Shown here piece after piece: positions 1-11,386 of a stretch of DNA of 45,000 bases. The notes under the pieces were generated by a model. That model was not told where the DNA came from, did no database searches, and saw nothing but the letters and a program-made list of their open reading frames with translations. How positions within the stretch are numbered: the first letter of the stretch is position 1; each line of letters begins with the position of its first letter. The position numbers and the translations under genes were made by a program. This stretch comes from Neocallimastix lanati (nom. inval.) (lineage: Eukaryota; Neocallimastigomycota; Neocallimastigomycetes; Neocallimastigales; Neocallimastigaceae), in the NCBI GenBank assembly GCA_016946835.1, contig JACVTC010000050.1, positions 977,501 through 1,022,500 on the forward strand. Reading direction: 5' to 3'.

Positions 1-270
1 GAATTTTTAAATGTAATTTTTGTATTATAAAATGAATCAAGAATCATTTCTACCAAAAATATTTAATAAAATAAAATAAAAAAATAACATCTGTAAAATA
101 GATGGTGTGGTGACCACTAAACTCACCATCCCAAATTTTGTTGAATTAAAGTTGAAGACATTTAGCAAACACTGAGATACTTTTCTTCTAGTTTTATATT
201 GTAAAACATTACTTCCAAAAATTCATTGGGAATTCTATCAGGGCCTAGGGCTTTATTATTCTTTATCGAA
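1..270 (-). mobile_element. LINE reverse-transcriptase fragment (degenerate)
   Basis: Read on the minus strand, positions about 195-265 encode NNKALGPDRIPNEFLEVM. This matches the conserved start of LINE-type reverse transcriptase domains (the N-K-x-x-G-P-D-G-I-P-x-E-F block). No long frame continues from it. At 78-125 the fragment runs into a stretch that recurs in direct orientation at 3014-3063. The piece is therefore a broken and rearranged non-LTR retrotransposon copy. The motif match is clear, but the outer limits are not, and the left edge lies outside the window. Confidence 0.6.
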
Positions 271-528
271 AGAGCAGTATTGGCGGATGTTCAATATATG
301 AAAAAATTAAACTTAATGATGGGGAACAAAGACAATTAGTTGACAATATTTTTTAAACAAAAGTTCAACTTCGTCGACTGTTCCGTATTTTGTGGGGATT
401 GCGGAGTTTTTAACAAACGTAATACTATTAATTTGTCGATCTTTTAGATTGATGATGAAATGGTATTCCGTTTAATCTATTGAATCTACCGTTGCTAAGA
501 GCGTCGACGTCGAAATGATAAGGTTATT
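271..528 (+). mobile_element. LINE C-terminal fragment, inverted copy
   Basis: This segment is a near-identical reverse complement of about 3145-3389. Both share the long run from the 'ATATGAAAAAATTAAACTTAATG' area to the 'GCGTCGACGTCGAAATGA' area. In the minus-strand copy this region encodes the part of a LINE ORF that follows a cysteine-rich motif. Here it carries frameshifting single-base insertions (for example an extra T near 355) and a small insertion near 478, so it is not translatable. It forms one arm of an imperfect inverted repeat with about 2.6 kb between the arms. Confidence 0.7.
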
Positions 529-1890
529 TAAGAGATGGGAATCTTTTTATAGGTTTTCACTACTAACATTTTAATTACATCTAAATCTTAGTTAATATAT
601 AATCATTCAACAGAAAATTTTACGTTTTAAAGAGCTTTATTAATTGAAAAGAAAAATAATTATTCATTATAATAGAATATACAAGTGGTTTATTTTACTT
701 AACAATCTATCAGTTACTGAACTAAGAACAAAGAAAAAATATTCATATTATTTTAGTTATTATATTTTTTTTTTATATTTATATTTCTTTGTTTTTATTA
801 TTTTAGTTTATATTAGTTTTATTTTTATCGTTTGTAATTAATAGTTCATTATGGAACAAATATTTCACACTGTTATGGAACATCTATTGACAACACAAGG
901 TTGATTTTTATCCATGGTATACACTCAATGAACCAATGCTAAAATGAAAGAATTTATTCATTCTAAATGTAAAAGAATTCAATGATAATATTTTGTCAAA
1001 TTTAGGAGATAATTATAGGATCTAGTAAGGGTTCAACATTGGAATAATCAAGTAACAGCTTAATATTATTATGAGTTAAGTGTTTTTTTATCAATAGGAT
1101 TTTTTAATATAAAAAGGGTAACAGAATATTGGTCTTTTCAGTTTTGATGGAATAAAAGCTTTAATAGACTTATCAATTTTGTTTGAAGCATCCAAAAATT
1201 TTTCAACCATTTCAACGACAGAAATATTATTCTTGTTAGATTCAAATTCATTCTCTAAAACAAAAAAAATAGTCATGAGAAAGAATATCTTTTCATTTGG
1301 TATTACAAATATGAGTAAAAATGAGCAGATATTAGTAGACCATTTTTTTTTTTTTTTTTTATTATTATTTCATTTGATTACTTTTTTAAAAATTAACTGA
1401 AGAACCGTTGATGCAAGAGAGACAATTATAGAATTTACTATCTGAAGCTCCTTGTAAGGATAAGTAAGCTTAAGCAATATGATTCAATAATATCTTTGAA
1501 TTTAGTGATATACTTTTTCTTAGTTTTCTTGTAGAGCACCAGTGATTTTTTTTCTACCAAGAATAACGTGGCATGGAAGGAATATGGTTTATAAGATCTT
1601 TAATTATTCATTTAGAGTTTCTCCATTTACAAAAGCGTTTTATTTAAAAGAGAAACACAAAAGCCAGCATTTGGAAATACTTAAAGATTACAAGATAAGG
1701 CATAAAACACTAACCGTTGAGTTCCTTTTGATATAATTTATACTTTTTTTTTTTTCTTTTCAATGTTAAGATAATCTTCCTTGTTCGAGGAATCAGAATC
1801 AAATACACCACAACGATATAGTATTAATTAAAGATTGTACATTCTATTGTTTTTGTTTTTGTTTGAAACTAAGAGTGGAGCAAAATATAA
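529..1890. other. Non-coding stretch between LINE fragments
   Basis: I see no intact gene here. Short open frames exist on both strands, including a minus-strand 61-codon frame at 1091-1276 with SVVEMVEKFLDASNKIDKSI. That could be a decayed LINE linker, but I cannot confirm it. The base mix is less extreme than in the purely intergenic parts of the window, which fits derivation from old transposon sequence. Confidence 0.4.
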
Positions 1891-1949
1891 TGCTTTGGTA
1901 ATAATATATGATTGAATAATAGATCTTTTAAAAGTCAATGGAACTTAAT

Positions 1950-2700
1950 TATTGGATAAAAAAAAAACTAGAGAAAGAAAATAAGAATTTTCAAACTTTA
2001 GTATTCATATAAGTGATAATACGCTCAAGGAAAAGATCATTACTGAAGGGAATGCCTAAGTAAATATACACAAATTCTCTAGGGATCCAATGTGAAATAT
2101 AGGTTCTTCATAACCAAGGATATGAAACAAAATTTAAGGGTTTAATAGCCATTGTAGCTCATTTATTGATACTAAAAGACATTTCATTCTTATTAGCCTA
2201 ACAAAAAAGCATGATGAAGTGGAGCTCTTCATTTTTCTTTCAATGGGGGCTCTGAGAACAATATCATCAGCAAATAAAAACCACCACAACTTTTTTTTTA
2301 TTACCAATGCTAACACCATATTTATCACAATTGTTTAAAATATCATTAATGAATAAATTTAACAAAAAAGGTGATAATGGGCAAACTTGTCTAACACCAT
2401 GATGAATAGGAAATTCATTTGATAACAAAGTATCGAGCTCTAGCTTTAGAAGTAAGATAGAGCTTAGAAATGAAATCAAAACATTTGTCGCTTATACCGA
2501 GGTGAAAGATTTTTTTAAAAATGTTGAAAATGGGAACAGAGTCATAGGCTTTTTTCAGATCAAGAAAAGCTACATATGTAAGTTTACCTTTAAATTTCCG
2601 ATAACCATCACCTCTGGTATAACAATATTTACAATGTTCTTTCCCATAGAAGGAGATACGTCCTTCAAGGGGATGATTTTTAGAATAAAATAATTAAATA
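1950..2700 (-). mobile_element. LINE (non-LTR) reverse transcriptase core, pseudogene
   Basis: On the minus strand, in 5' to 3' order, several reverse transcriptase signatures appear in different frames. TYVAFLDLKKAYDSVPI (about 2535-2585) is the palm motif with the first catalytic Asp. HGVRQVCPLSPFLLNLFIND (about 2343-2402) is the thumb-proximal GxxQGxPLSP block, with Q then V where Q-G is usual. FADDIVL (about 2250-2270) is the F/Y-A-D-D catalytic motif. FVYIYLGIP (about 2053-2080) corresponds to the Y-x-Y-L-G-x-x block. Stops and frameshifts lie between them. The order is that of a LINE ORF2. The gene is broken and is described only as a remnant. Confidence 0.85.
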
Positions 2701-2767
2701 ATATATATATATATAGTGTAAAGAATTAAGATAATTTAAACTATATATTAAAATATGCATATATAAT

Positions 2768-2770
<3 letters not shown>

Positions 2771-2810
<40 letters not shown>
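2771..2810. repeat. Poly-T tract (poly-A tail of a minus-strand LINE copy)
   Basis: A run of 40 T on the plus strand. Read on the minus strand it directly follows the 3' end of the LINE C-terminal copy, so it is most simply the retained poly-A tail of that insertion. Homopolymers of this length also occur elsewhere in the window without a transposon, so the reading is an inference. Confidence 0.75.
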
Positions 2811-2813
<3 letters not shown>

Positions 2814-3720
2814 CAGAGAAGAGAATGCACTACCATAAATTTATTAATTTTATTATAAAAAAATTCATGTAGGTGAAAAGTACATTTGAAATTAAAAATA
2901 AAAATAAAAGTTAAAAAAAATAAAAAATAATTAAGCTCAAAAATACTATGTATTTTTGAGCAAGTTGTACTATGTGGGAATTTTCCCTTTCTAACAAATA
3001 AAAAAAATAATAAAACCTAGAAATAACATTTTTAAAATGGATAGTGTGGTGTCTACTAAACTCTCTCAGGATTCATCATTTATTGAACTACTAAGGCGAG
3101 ATTCACCCTTCATAGAAATAGATGATGATCCTGTATTATCATTATGCCTTGTCATTTCGACGTCGACGCTCTTGGCATCGGTAGATTCAACGGAATATCA
3201 TTTCATCAGCAATCTAAAAGATCGACAAATTAAAGGAATTACGTTTGTTAAAAACTCCGCAATCTCCACAAAATACGGAACAATGGACGAAGTTGAACTT
3301 TGTTTAAAAATATTGTCAACTAATTGTCTTTGTTCCCCATCATTAAGTTTAATTTTTTCATATATTGAACGCCCACCAAGAAGTGCACTCAATATAAAGT
3401 AATAAATATTATTATCATAATCCTTTTCTGAATCTAAAGAAACATCCAAGTATTTTTGTTCAATTTATCATTGCAAACTTCAAAAGGAGATCATCTAGAA
3501 AAGGTATAAAGATTTATTTCTGTAATTTTCCAATTCTTAACAGGCAAAAGATCCAGTGAGAAAAGCTAGGTACACTAACACTACAACAAGGGTAACATTT
3601 AGGGCAATCTTCTGAGACTATTTTTCTTTTAATGGAAATACTCATGTCAAATTTAAAACCACACCTAATTCGAGAAATCCAAAAGAATCCCAACAGATAC
3701 TTTGGATATTGAAATGTTTA
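2811..3720 (-). mobile_element. 5'-truncated LINE copy: C-terminal region and 3' end
   Basis: Minus-strand translation of about 3560-3660 gives a cysteine-rich knuckle, EDCPKCYPCCS, followed by FSHWIF. This resembles the C-x-x-C...H...C element near the C-terminus of many LINE ORF2 proteins. Downstream, about 3198-3449 is open and includes SALLGGRSIYEKIKLNDG and PYFVEIAEFLTNVIPLICRS. The copy ends in GTGCATTCTCTTCTCTGTCT and then poly-A. It shares the knuckle with the fragment near 32650 and the downstream block with the inverted copy at 271-528. The 121-codon plus-strand frame at 3037-3402 is its antisense shadow. Confidence 0.7.
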
Positions 3721-3953
3721 GTTTTTGATTTCTGAAATAAATCCAAAATCATTCTCCTTGTAAATAATTGCTTTTTTTAGCTTTTGAGGGTTTGAAGACA
3801 TCTCTTTCCCAATAAAACTTTTCTATTTCACTTGTTTTCTTATCATTTAATTTCTTATCCAAAATCCTTGATTCTTTATTTTATGAGTAATGTGACATAG
3901 TAGGAATATTATTAGTGAGATGATTAATAATACAGGATGAGTTTTTCTATTTT

Positions 3954-4240
3954 CTAAAGTAGCGTAATTGAGAAGATAAGTATGGTTGTCAGTTTTAGGT
4001 AATTTGTTACTACCAACAAAGAAAGATGGATCCGGATGAGATGCTTGTCCTTTAAAACGCTTGACGAAATAGAATTAGAGTACATAGGGTGAGATAGCTT
4101 CTTTAATTTTAACCAAGCACTCCTAGCATTTTTATTACGAAAATCATTACATGCAGATTCTATCGACTGATGAAATTGTTTTTGATTTAATAGAAAACTT
4201 AATTGACTTGACTTTACCACATTATTTTCACGAAACAAAT
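3954..4240 (-). mobile_element. Possible LINE linker fragment
   Basis: A minus-strand open frame contains FHQSIESACNDFRNKNARSAWLKLKKLSHPMYS. A lysine- and arginine-rich helical stretch of this kind often precedes the reverse transcriptase domain in LINE ORF2. It lies next to other LINE pieces in the same orientation. No catalytic motif is present, so assignment rests on context and character only. It could instead be an unrelated decayed frame. Confidence 0.4.
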
Positions 4241-4440
4241 TTAAAAATTCACCAAGGTTTTCAAGATTACCAAAGAAAAATTTTTGATTTCATTAAATGC
4301 AACATGCTTTTCATAAAAAAGTTTCTTGATGTAATAAGGGCAGTGGAAAGCTGAGCCTTTAAGATCACAAGGAACTCTAGCATGAACTTTATCACCAACT
4401 AAATATATATGTAATTAAATAAATTCACTAAATATATATT

Positions 4441-4560
4441 TAATTTTATTTTTTTTTTTTTTTTTTACTTGTCACTGAATATCATTTATTTTTTTTTTTT
4501 TTTTTTTTTTTTTACTTGTCACTGGATATCATTTATTTTTTTTTTTTTTTTTAAAGAAAA
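4441..4560. repeat. Short tandem repeat of poly-T plus ACTTGTCACTG[A/G]ATATCATTTA
   Basis: A poly-T block followed by ACTTGTCACTGAATATCATTTA occurs twice in a row (about 4448-4490 and 4491-4540), and a third poly-T block closes the array. The two unique cores differ at one base (GAATATC versus GGATATC). This is a small minisatellite whose spacer is homopolymer. Confidence 0.85.
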
Positions 4561-5486
4561 AAAAAAATAAAATAAAAATTATAATAATAATATTAATAAT
4601 TAAAAAAAAAAAAAAAAAAAAAAAAATACTATTCTTTAAACTTTAATTGAATGACTTTTCGTTACCTAACTATTTTTATTTTCATTTATTTTATTTATTA
4701 TTTATTATTTATTATTTATTATTTATATGTTTATAGTTTTTTATTTTTTGTTATTTTTATTATTATTTTATATTATTTTTTTTCTTATTTTAATAAAAAA
4801 AAAATAATTATAGATTTATTAAAAAAAATTTTTTTTTCTATTAAATCAAATCATTATTATATTATATATATATATATATACTTCTTTTTTATATATATAT
4901 ATATATATATAAATTTTAGATTTTTGTATTTATTTTTATTTCAAAATTTCATTCTTCAAAAATAATTAATTATTAATATTATTACTAATTAATCTTTTTA
5001 TAAGAAAAAATTTTTTTATTATTATTAAGATATTTATTTATTTATTTATTTAGTTTTTATTTTAAAATAAATAAGAATTAAATTTGAATTGACTTTGAAA
5101 TTTTATTTTATTTTATCATCATATTATTATCCTCAAAAAGAAAAAATATTTAATAAATAGGATTAAATTTATATATGTATGATAATTTTATAATTTCAGA
5201 AATACTAAAATCATAAATTAGCAACTTTAACAATAGTTAGAATGTGAAGGTAATCCAACTAATAAAATTATTATATATAAAAATATTCAAATAAATGAAG
5301 AAAAAAAATTATATATATATATAATTTTTTTTTTCTTTTTAAATATTTTTTATATTGAATCTATAATAATTATTATTAGGTATTTATTTTTTTAAAAATT
5401 TTCGTTTTTTCATTATTTCTAATTTTTTTTTTTTATTATTATCAAATAAAAAAAAATGATTTATGTATACCATAATCTTATATCAT
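4561..5486. other. AT-rich intergenic region downstream of VDAC
   Basis: Made of poly-A/poly-T runs, TTATTTATT-type repeats (4680-4730) and TATATA tracts (4861-4915). I see no coding sequence. The frame at 4651-4965 is low-complexity Y/F/I/L from the repeats and is not a gene. Confidence 0.7.
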
Positions 5487-7301
5487 TTATTGGTTGAAAG
5501 AAATGTTCATACCAACTTTATGAACATTTTCACCTAATCTTTGAGTATCAAAGCTACCACCAACACTAACTCTGACACCGTTGTTAAGATTTTGAACATA
5601 ACCAAGACCAAGTCTTCCATTCATATCAATCTTGGCCTATTTAATATAAAACAAATAATATTAAAAAATAATTAATTAAAATTAATTTACTACATATATA
5701 CACTTTAACTATTTTATTAAACTTTTTTTAAATTTACCTTAACGAAAGCATCTCTGTTAAGAATGTATCTAGTACCAAATTCAATGTTTACTGGACCAGC
5801 ACTACTCTTATTCCAAGTTGCTTTAGTACCAGCTTCAACTTGTTCATTAACTCTGTGGAAGTAAGAAGCTGTATAGGTGTTGAATCCTTCGAAACTATTA
5901 TGTTAATTATGAATTATTAATTACTAAATATTCAATTTTTAAAGCATAATATATTATTACAATTAGTATAACGCATACGCTTGTAAAGCTAAACTGTATT
6001 CTGGAGTATTGTAACCAACACCAAGATTATAACGAATAAGCTTTGATTCTCTTAAATTGTAAGCGGTTTCAGCACCAATAAGAAGACCTCTTTGGCTATA
6101 TAACGGCAATAAGAATTTCACATTTAATACATAATTATATTAATATTTATTAAATTAACAACATATTTTTTAAATAATAATTATAAATATTTACTTTATG
6201 CAGAAATCACTATTAACAACTGGACCCTTGAATAAATCAATATTACAACGAGAGAAAAGACCATTCTTTCTGTATTCAGCAGTAACTTTAGTACCTTTAT
6301 TACTAAAACAATAAATAATATTATAATAAAATTTATTAGTAAAAAATTAAATTTATTCAATTTAATAAAATTAAAAATAAAATATTATTAATAATTATGT
6401 CATAAAAACTTACCCATTACTTGGATTGAAAGAACCGTTAAATTCTAACTTTAAACCTGGAGATAAAGTATTAAAAAGTTCAATAGTTGAGCTAAGAACA
6501 TTGTTTGAAGACCAAGATTCAGTAAAGGAAACACCTATTTAAAATGCATAATAAAAAACAATATATTAAATTATTAGCAAAATTTATGTTTCTAAATAAA
6601 ATAATATTATTTATTATTATTAAAAATTTACCATTGGCCTTGTCAAGGTATTTAGTTTTCATTTCACCAGATATAGCGCCAGACTTTGCATCTCTGAAAC
6701 CATTTACTGTGAAAAGCTTTTAACATATTCATATTTATAATTTTAATTTATTAATATTATTATTAATAAATTTTATATATATATACTATAATTTATACTT
6801 ACAACACCATTAGATGTCATAGATCTGGTTTCTAATTTAATACCATTAGTTGGATAATCTTTACCTAAAAGATCACCAATAGATTTACCAATATCTCTAA
6901 AGGCAAGAGCACGGAAATGCTAAATAATTATATATAAATATTTATATATATAATTTTAATACATAGTTATATATTTTACTTATTCAATTTATTTATCATG
7001 TCTATTATTATTATTCTAATTCTATTTAGCTGTTTTAAATTATTTAATATTTAAATTATTTAACTACTTTATGTATCATTTACTTATTTAAATAATCTTT
7101 TCTATAAGTTATTACTATCCATAAATCTATAAATAAATTTTATTAATTTTTGAAAACAAATAATTTTATACTTCAAATATATACCATTGGTGGTCTGGCC
7201 ATTGGTGGGGGTGGTGGTGGAATAGCCTTAAGATCAGCATTTTGTGACTTTGGTTCTAATGGTGGTGGGGCTAATTTTGGTTCTCTTCTGAATCTGAACA
7301 T
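5487..7301 (-). CDS. POR1: Voltage-dependent anion channel (mitochondrial-type porin), 8 exons
   Basis: Encodes a beta-barrel porin that passes metabolites across the outer membrane of mitochondria or mitochondrion-derived organelles. Exons: 7185-7301, 6803-6919, 6632-6716, 6414-6534, 6195-6302, 5979-6095, 5738-5894, 5487-5636. They sum to 972 nt (323 residues) with consistent phases. The family N-terminal helix reads ALAFRDIGKSIGDLLGKDYP. Strand repeats follow (LFTVNGFRDAKSGAISGEMK, NQRGLLIGAETAYNL). The C-terminal strand pair is LGYVQNLNNGVRVSVGGSFD followed by GMNISFNQ. Typical VDACs have about 280-300 residues. The excess is an N-terminal proline-rich extension of about 35 residues (LAPPPLEPK, then IPPPPPPMARPPM) encoded by exon 1. 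An internal Met at about residue 34 would give a canonical start. Identity is confident; the true start and the organelle are not settled. Confidence 0.93.
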
Positions 7302-7369
7302 CTTCAATTTTTATTATAATACTTTTTTTAAATAATATATAAATAAACTAAAAAAAAAAATACTGTTAA

Positions 7370-7431
<62 letters not shown>

Positions 7432-8678
7432 TAATATATATATATAAATTAATGAATTGAATAAATAAATGGTATAATTTTAATAATGATATTTATCAAT
7501 TATTTTTATATTACTTTTAAATATTAATTATAAATTTAAATTAAAAAAAAAAATATTCTAAAATATTATCATTTAAAAATAAAAAAGATCAAAACAACTC
7601 AATTTAATTTGATATATTATAAAATTAACTATAATATACAATAATATACAAAATCAAATTTTCGAAAATAATGAAATAATAGCAATATAATACTAAATTA
7701 TATTTTTATATAATTCATATTATATATTATAATTTAATATATATATATTTTAAAAAAAAATATTTTCGTATGTTAATCATAATATATTCATAATGTATTT
7801 AAAATATATTAAATTCATTGGATTAATTACATAAGCAATCAATTTAGCTAAATTAAAAAACTACATATATATAAAATATATAGAATAATATAATATATAC
7901 ATTCTAAATATTTAATTTATCACTTTTTTTATATTTTTTTAATTTATTATATTTTTTAGTGAAAAAAAAAAATTTAACATTTATTTATACCATTTATTTT
8001 TATTCATACCAAAATATACATTTTTATATTTTTTTTAATTAAATTAGTTAAAATTTTATTATTATCAAAGATTAGATAATTAAAAAAGGTTACATAAATT
8101 TAACTAAAATCTCAATTTTTTTTTTTTTTTGGTGTTATTTTGTTTTTTCAATATTTAATACAATTTCATAATTATTTAACTAACAAGAATAATAGTAAAA
8201 TAAAAATTCAATAGAAATATAAATATATTTAGATTATATAATAACTTTTAGTTTTGCATAAAGAATTTAAAGTTTATAGTAATAATATATGATAATAATT
8301 TGTTTAATTTTGTTTTAAATACTTTAAAATAAAAGCTTATTTTAACTCTCTTTAATGTAATTATTGAGTAATACTAGATAAAACATCTAAGTGATAAATA
8401 TATTATTGAAGATTATTATTTATACATATACATATTTTTCTTTTTATAATTTAATGGAATTTTTAAACTATTTTTTTTATCTTTGATATAATACTACATA
8501 ATTTTTAAAGATACTCAATATTTTGTGGCTTTTAATATGTATTAAATTATTATATTTCATTTATTTATTCTTTAATAATATTCAGATTTAAAAAGATATT
8601 TATATTATTAAAGCAATATTTTATATTAAATATTTAATAATTATTATTAAATATTTAATCAGTTTAATAACTAAGGAA
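7302..8678. other. AT-rich region upstream of VDAC, with a 47-base poly-A tract
   Basis: A poly-A run at 7375-7421 (poly-T on the VDAC coding strand) lies about 75 bases upstream of the VDAC start. It may act as a nucleosome-disfavouring promoter element. The rest is A/T-rich sequence with no frame, RNA gene or transposon that I can recognise. Confidence 0.6.
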
Positions 8679-8679
8679 T

Positions 8680-9396
8680 GTGTCGCATTTCCTAATGTGT
8701 AATTTAACTCCATAAAATTTTTTTCTTATAAATAAATATAAATAAATAAATAAATACATATATTTTTATATTTCCGGTGTATACCACCCTTTACAGGAAT
8801 ATTGAAGTAGTCACACCACTTCATCATTGGAGTTCGGACATGCATATTATTGCTGAGAATTTTCAGTAAGCTTTTTCTCGGAGTGCTTATTCATTTCTTA
8901 ACTTCCCTTTGAAACGAGACTAGAATAACTTAACCTATGGAGATATGAACTAGCTCAATTGGTAATTGCATAAAGGTTAAAAAGATTGTTTTTTAATAAA
9001 TAAATAATTTTTAATTCTATTATTTATCATAATAGATAATAATAGTGAATAAATAATGTTTAATAAATGTTAAAAATCTCAATATTCTGTTTATTTACTA
9101 ACTTTATTTATTTGAAGTCAAACACTTATTTTTTAATATTACATAATTTAATAATAATATTTATTAAAATACATTTAATGTATATATTTTAATACATGTT
9201 CTAATATTTATTATATAAAAGAGGCTTATAGGCAATAAAATTTTTTTTAAAACAAAATTATTTTATTCAAATAATTTTAATGAATATATATTATTGTGTA
9301 TTCTTAATATTTAAAATTATAATAAAATTGCAATATGATAAAATATTAATTAAAATGTTAATTAAATTATAAAATAAAAATACTTATTTTCTAACA
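8680..9396 (-). mobile_element. Probable LTR of a decayed LTR retrotransposon
   Basis: On the minus strand a purine-rich stretch, TAGGAGGAAT (9397-9406), is followed at once by TGTTAG. That is the usual arrangement of a polypurine tract abutting the TG end of a 3' LTR. The sequence from 9396 down to about 8680 includes a more complex, less AT-biased block (8770-8960) unlike the flanking intergenic DNA. The far end is uncertain: a CA-ending boundary near 8680 (TGTGTCGC on the plus strand) is only a guess. No second LTR copy was found in the window. Confidence 0.45.
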
Positions 9397-9839
9397 TTCC
9401 TCCTAAAAATAGTATTATAAAATCTTTGTTTACTAGGAGAATTTGTAATTTTTAAAAAATTTGTATCTTTGTTAATATACAAATAATGTTTATTTTATCC
9501 GTTGTAGTACAACCAAAATTTTCCATAGCTAATGAATCAGTTTCAAATTCCAAATTTTTATTTATATTGATATTAAATTTCAAATTTTAAACGCTCATAT
9601 TAATTTTTATTTTTAATTAATTTTTGACGAATTTTTATTATTAAAGAATTTTTTTTCTAAAAAATATTTATATATATATATTTTGACTAATTTTATTTTC
9701 TGGACTATTATAATCAACATTCAAAATATACGAATTCTTCAAAATATTTCCTTTATTATCACTCAAATATCAACTTTTTTTCCTATTATCACTTTTTTTT
9801 TCATTATTATATTTCTCAAAAATGTCATCATGATGAGAT

Positions 9840-10330
9840 CCTTTGAGATTACTTAGATGGTACATATTTTATCCTTTTTTTTACCCTTTAGAGACATAGG
9901 ATATTTCTTCATCTTTGTTCGTTTTTTTTTTTTTCTATAAAATTTTTACAGTTTCTAATTTGTTTCTTCATATTTTTTAATATTTTATTAATATTTATCA
10001 ATATTGTCTGAAATGATGTACTTTATTTCCAAGAAGTTTATTGGCTTTCACTTTTCTAGTAGCCCTTTAAATAAATAGTTTAATTCTTTCCCAGTTACTA
10101 AGTTTATTATTTAATTTTTTTTTTTAATTTTAATGTGACGTTTTAAAATTCCTCGATGTATTCCAAGGTTACTTTATCGCTTTTGGCTTTCTTGTTTTCT
10201 AATTTTCTGAAGAACTGTGGTACTTCATTGATTTTTTTTCTTCAAGATATTTATTTTTGAGAACTTCTACTATTAAGTGTGCTGAATTATTTACTTCCTT
10301 ATTTCTTCTGATAAAGGATTTTATTTTTGT
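9840..10330 (-). mobile_element. Retrotransposon gag-like remnant
   Basis: Conceptual translation of the minus strand gives, in pieces, QFFRKLENKKAKSDKVTLEY, then IEEF, then after stops LSNWERIKLF and a continuation resembling the L-x-x-F-x-x-G-L pattern. The spacing (helical stretch, Y-x-x-x-F, later E-x-I-x-x-F-x-x-G-L) is that of retrotransposon gag capsid domains. Several stops and frame changes show it is dead. It lies upstream, in the minus sense, of the polypurine tract and LTR candidate, so the two are probably one internally deleted element. Confidence 0.5.
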
Positions 10331-11386
10331 ATCCAATGATTTTTTTAAAAAGCCTAGGACTTTAAAATTATTTGTTTTATGCTCTTAAAATAGGCGAGAA
10401 TTTTTATTATTATTACTATTAGACTAAAGGATTTTACGGAATATGGATATGGTGGGGGTTAACCCTCTAATGTTATAGGTAATGCCCCCTTACATATATT
10501 ATTAATAGAAAAGATACTGAACTAATTGAGAAGGATGCTCTTGTATATAAATATAAAGTATTACATTTATGTACATAAAAATATAGTATTTTTACATAGA
10601 TTTATGATTTTTAATTTTAATTATTTAATTCATTCATTAATATTTATACTTTAATAATGACCTAATAATAATAAATATAATAATTAATAAAAAAATATTT
10701 ATTATTTTTTATTTATAATTTATTTATGAATATTAAGTTACATTAGTTTTAAGCACAATATGTAAATTACAACATATAAAAATTTCATTTTACATATAAT
10801 TAAATATAATTATTTTTGTTAAGAACGTAAATGAGATCCCACAATTTTAATATAGATTTTTTATAGTTAATTTGGCTTTATACATATATATATATATATA
10901 TATATTTAATTATATGAATATTGAAAGAGAATATTACAGCTTAACAAAATATAATTAATATGATTTATTACTATTTAATAATTAATACATTTATAATGTG
11001 ACCTATTATGGCGCATTAATATTACATAATGCATAATTATAATGTAGCTAATTCGTAACAATTTCTAAATTAATTATTTTTTATTATTATTATTATTATT
11101 ATTCTATTAAATTATTTTTAATATCAAAATAATTGTTCCCTTTTATTTGTTTATAAACGAAGTAGTAAAAGTCATTTAAATATAAAAATTGTTAAATACA
11201 TATAGAAACTTTATATCATTTTATTATATTTTGCTATACTTTATTATATTTTATTTTTATTTTTAATTCTATTTTTTTTTTAATTTTATTTTTTTATTTT
11301 TTTATTTTTTTTTTTTTTTTTTTTTTATTTTTCAATTTTGAAATAATAAGTAACAAAAATTTTTTATGAATATATATATTTTTTGT
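10331..11386. other. Intergenic region, nothing recognised
   Basis: AT-rich sequence with a short (AT)n run near 10885 and a (TTA)n run at 11080-11103. A slightly GC-richer spot at 10440-10500 (GGTGGGGGTTAACCC) may belong to the retrotransposon remnant. I see no gene. Confidence 0.5.

Noticed and set aside
3037-3402. 121-codon plus-strand open frame
   Set aside because: It is antisense to the LINE C-terminal region, and the homologous copy at 271-528 shows no conservation of this frame.
8940-8975. tRNA-like A-box (TAGCTCAATTGG) suggesting a tRNA or SINE
   Set aside because: No B-box (GGTTCGA) or acceptor pairing follows, and the stretch sits inside a probable LTR.
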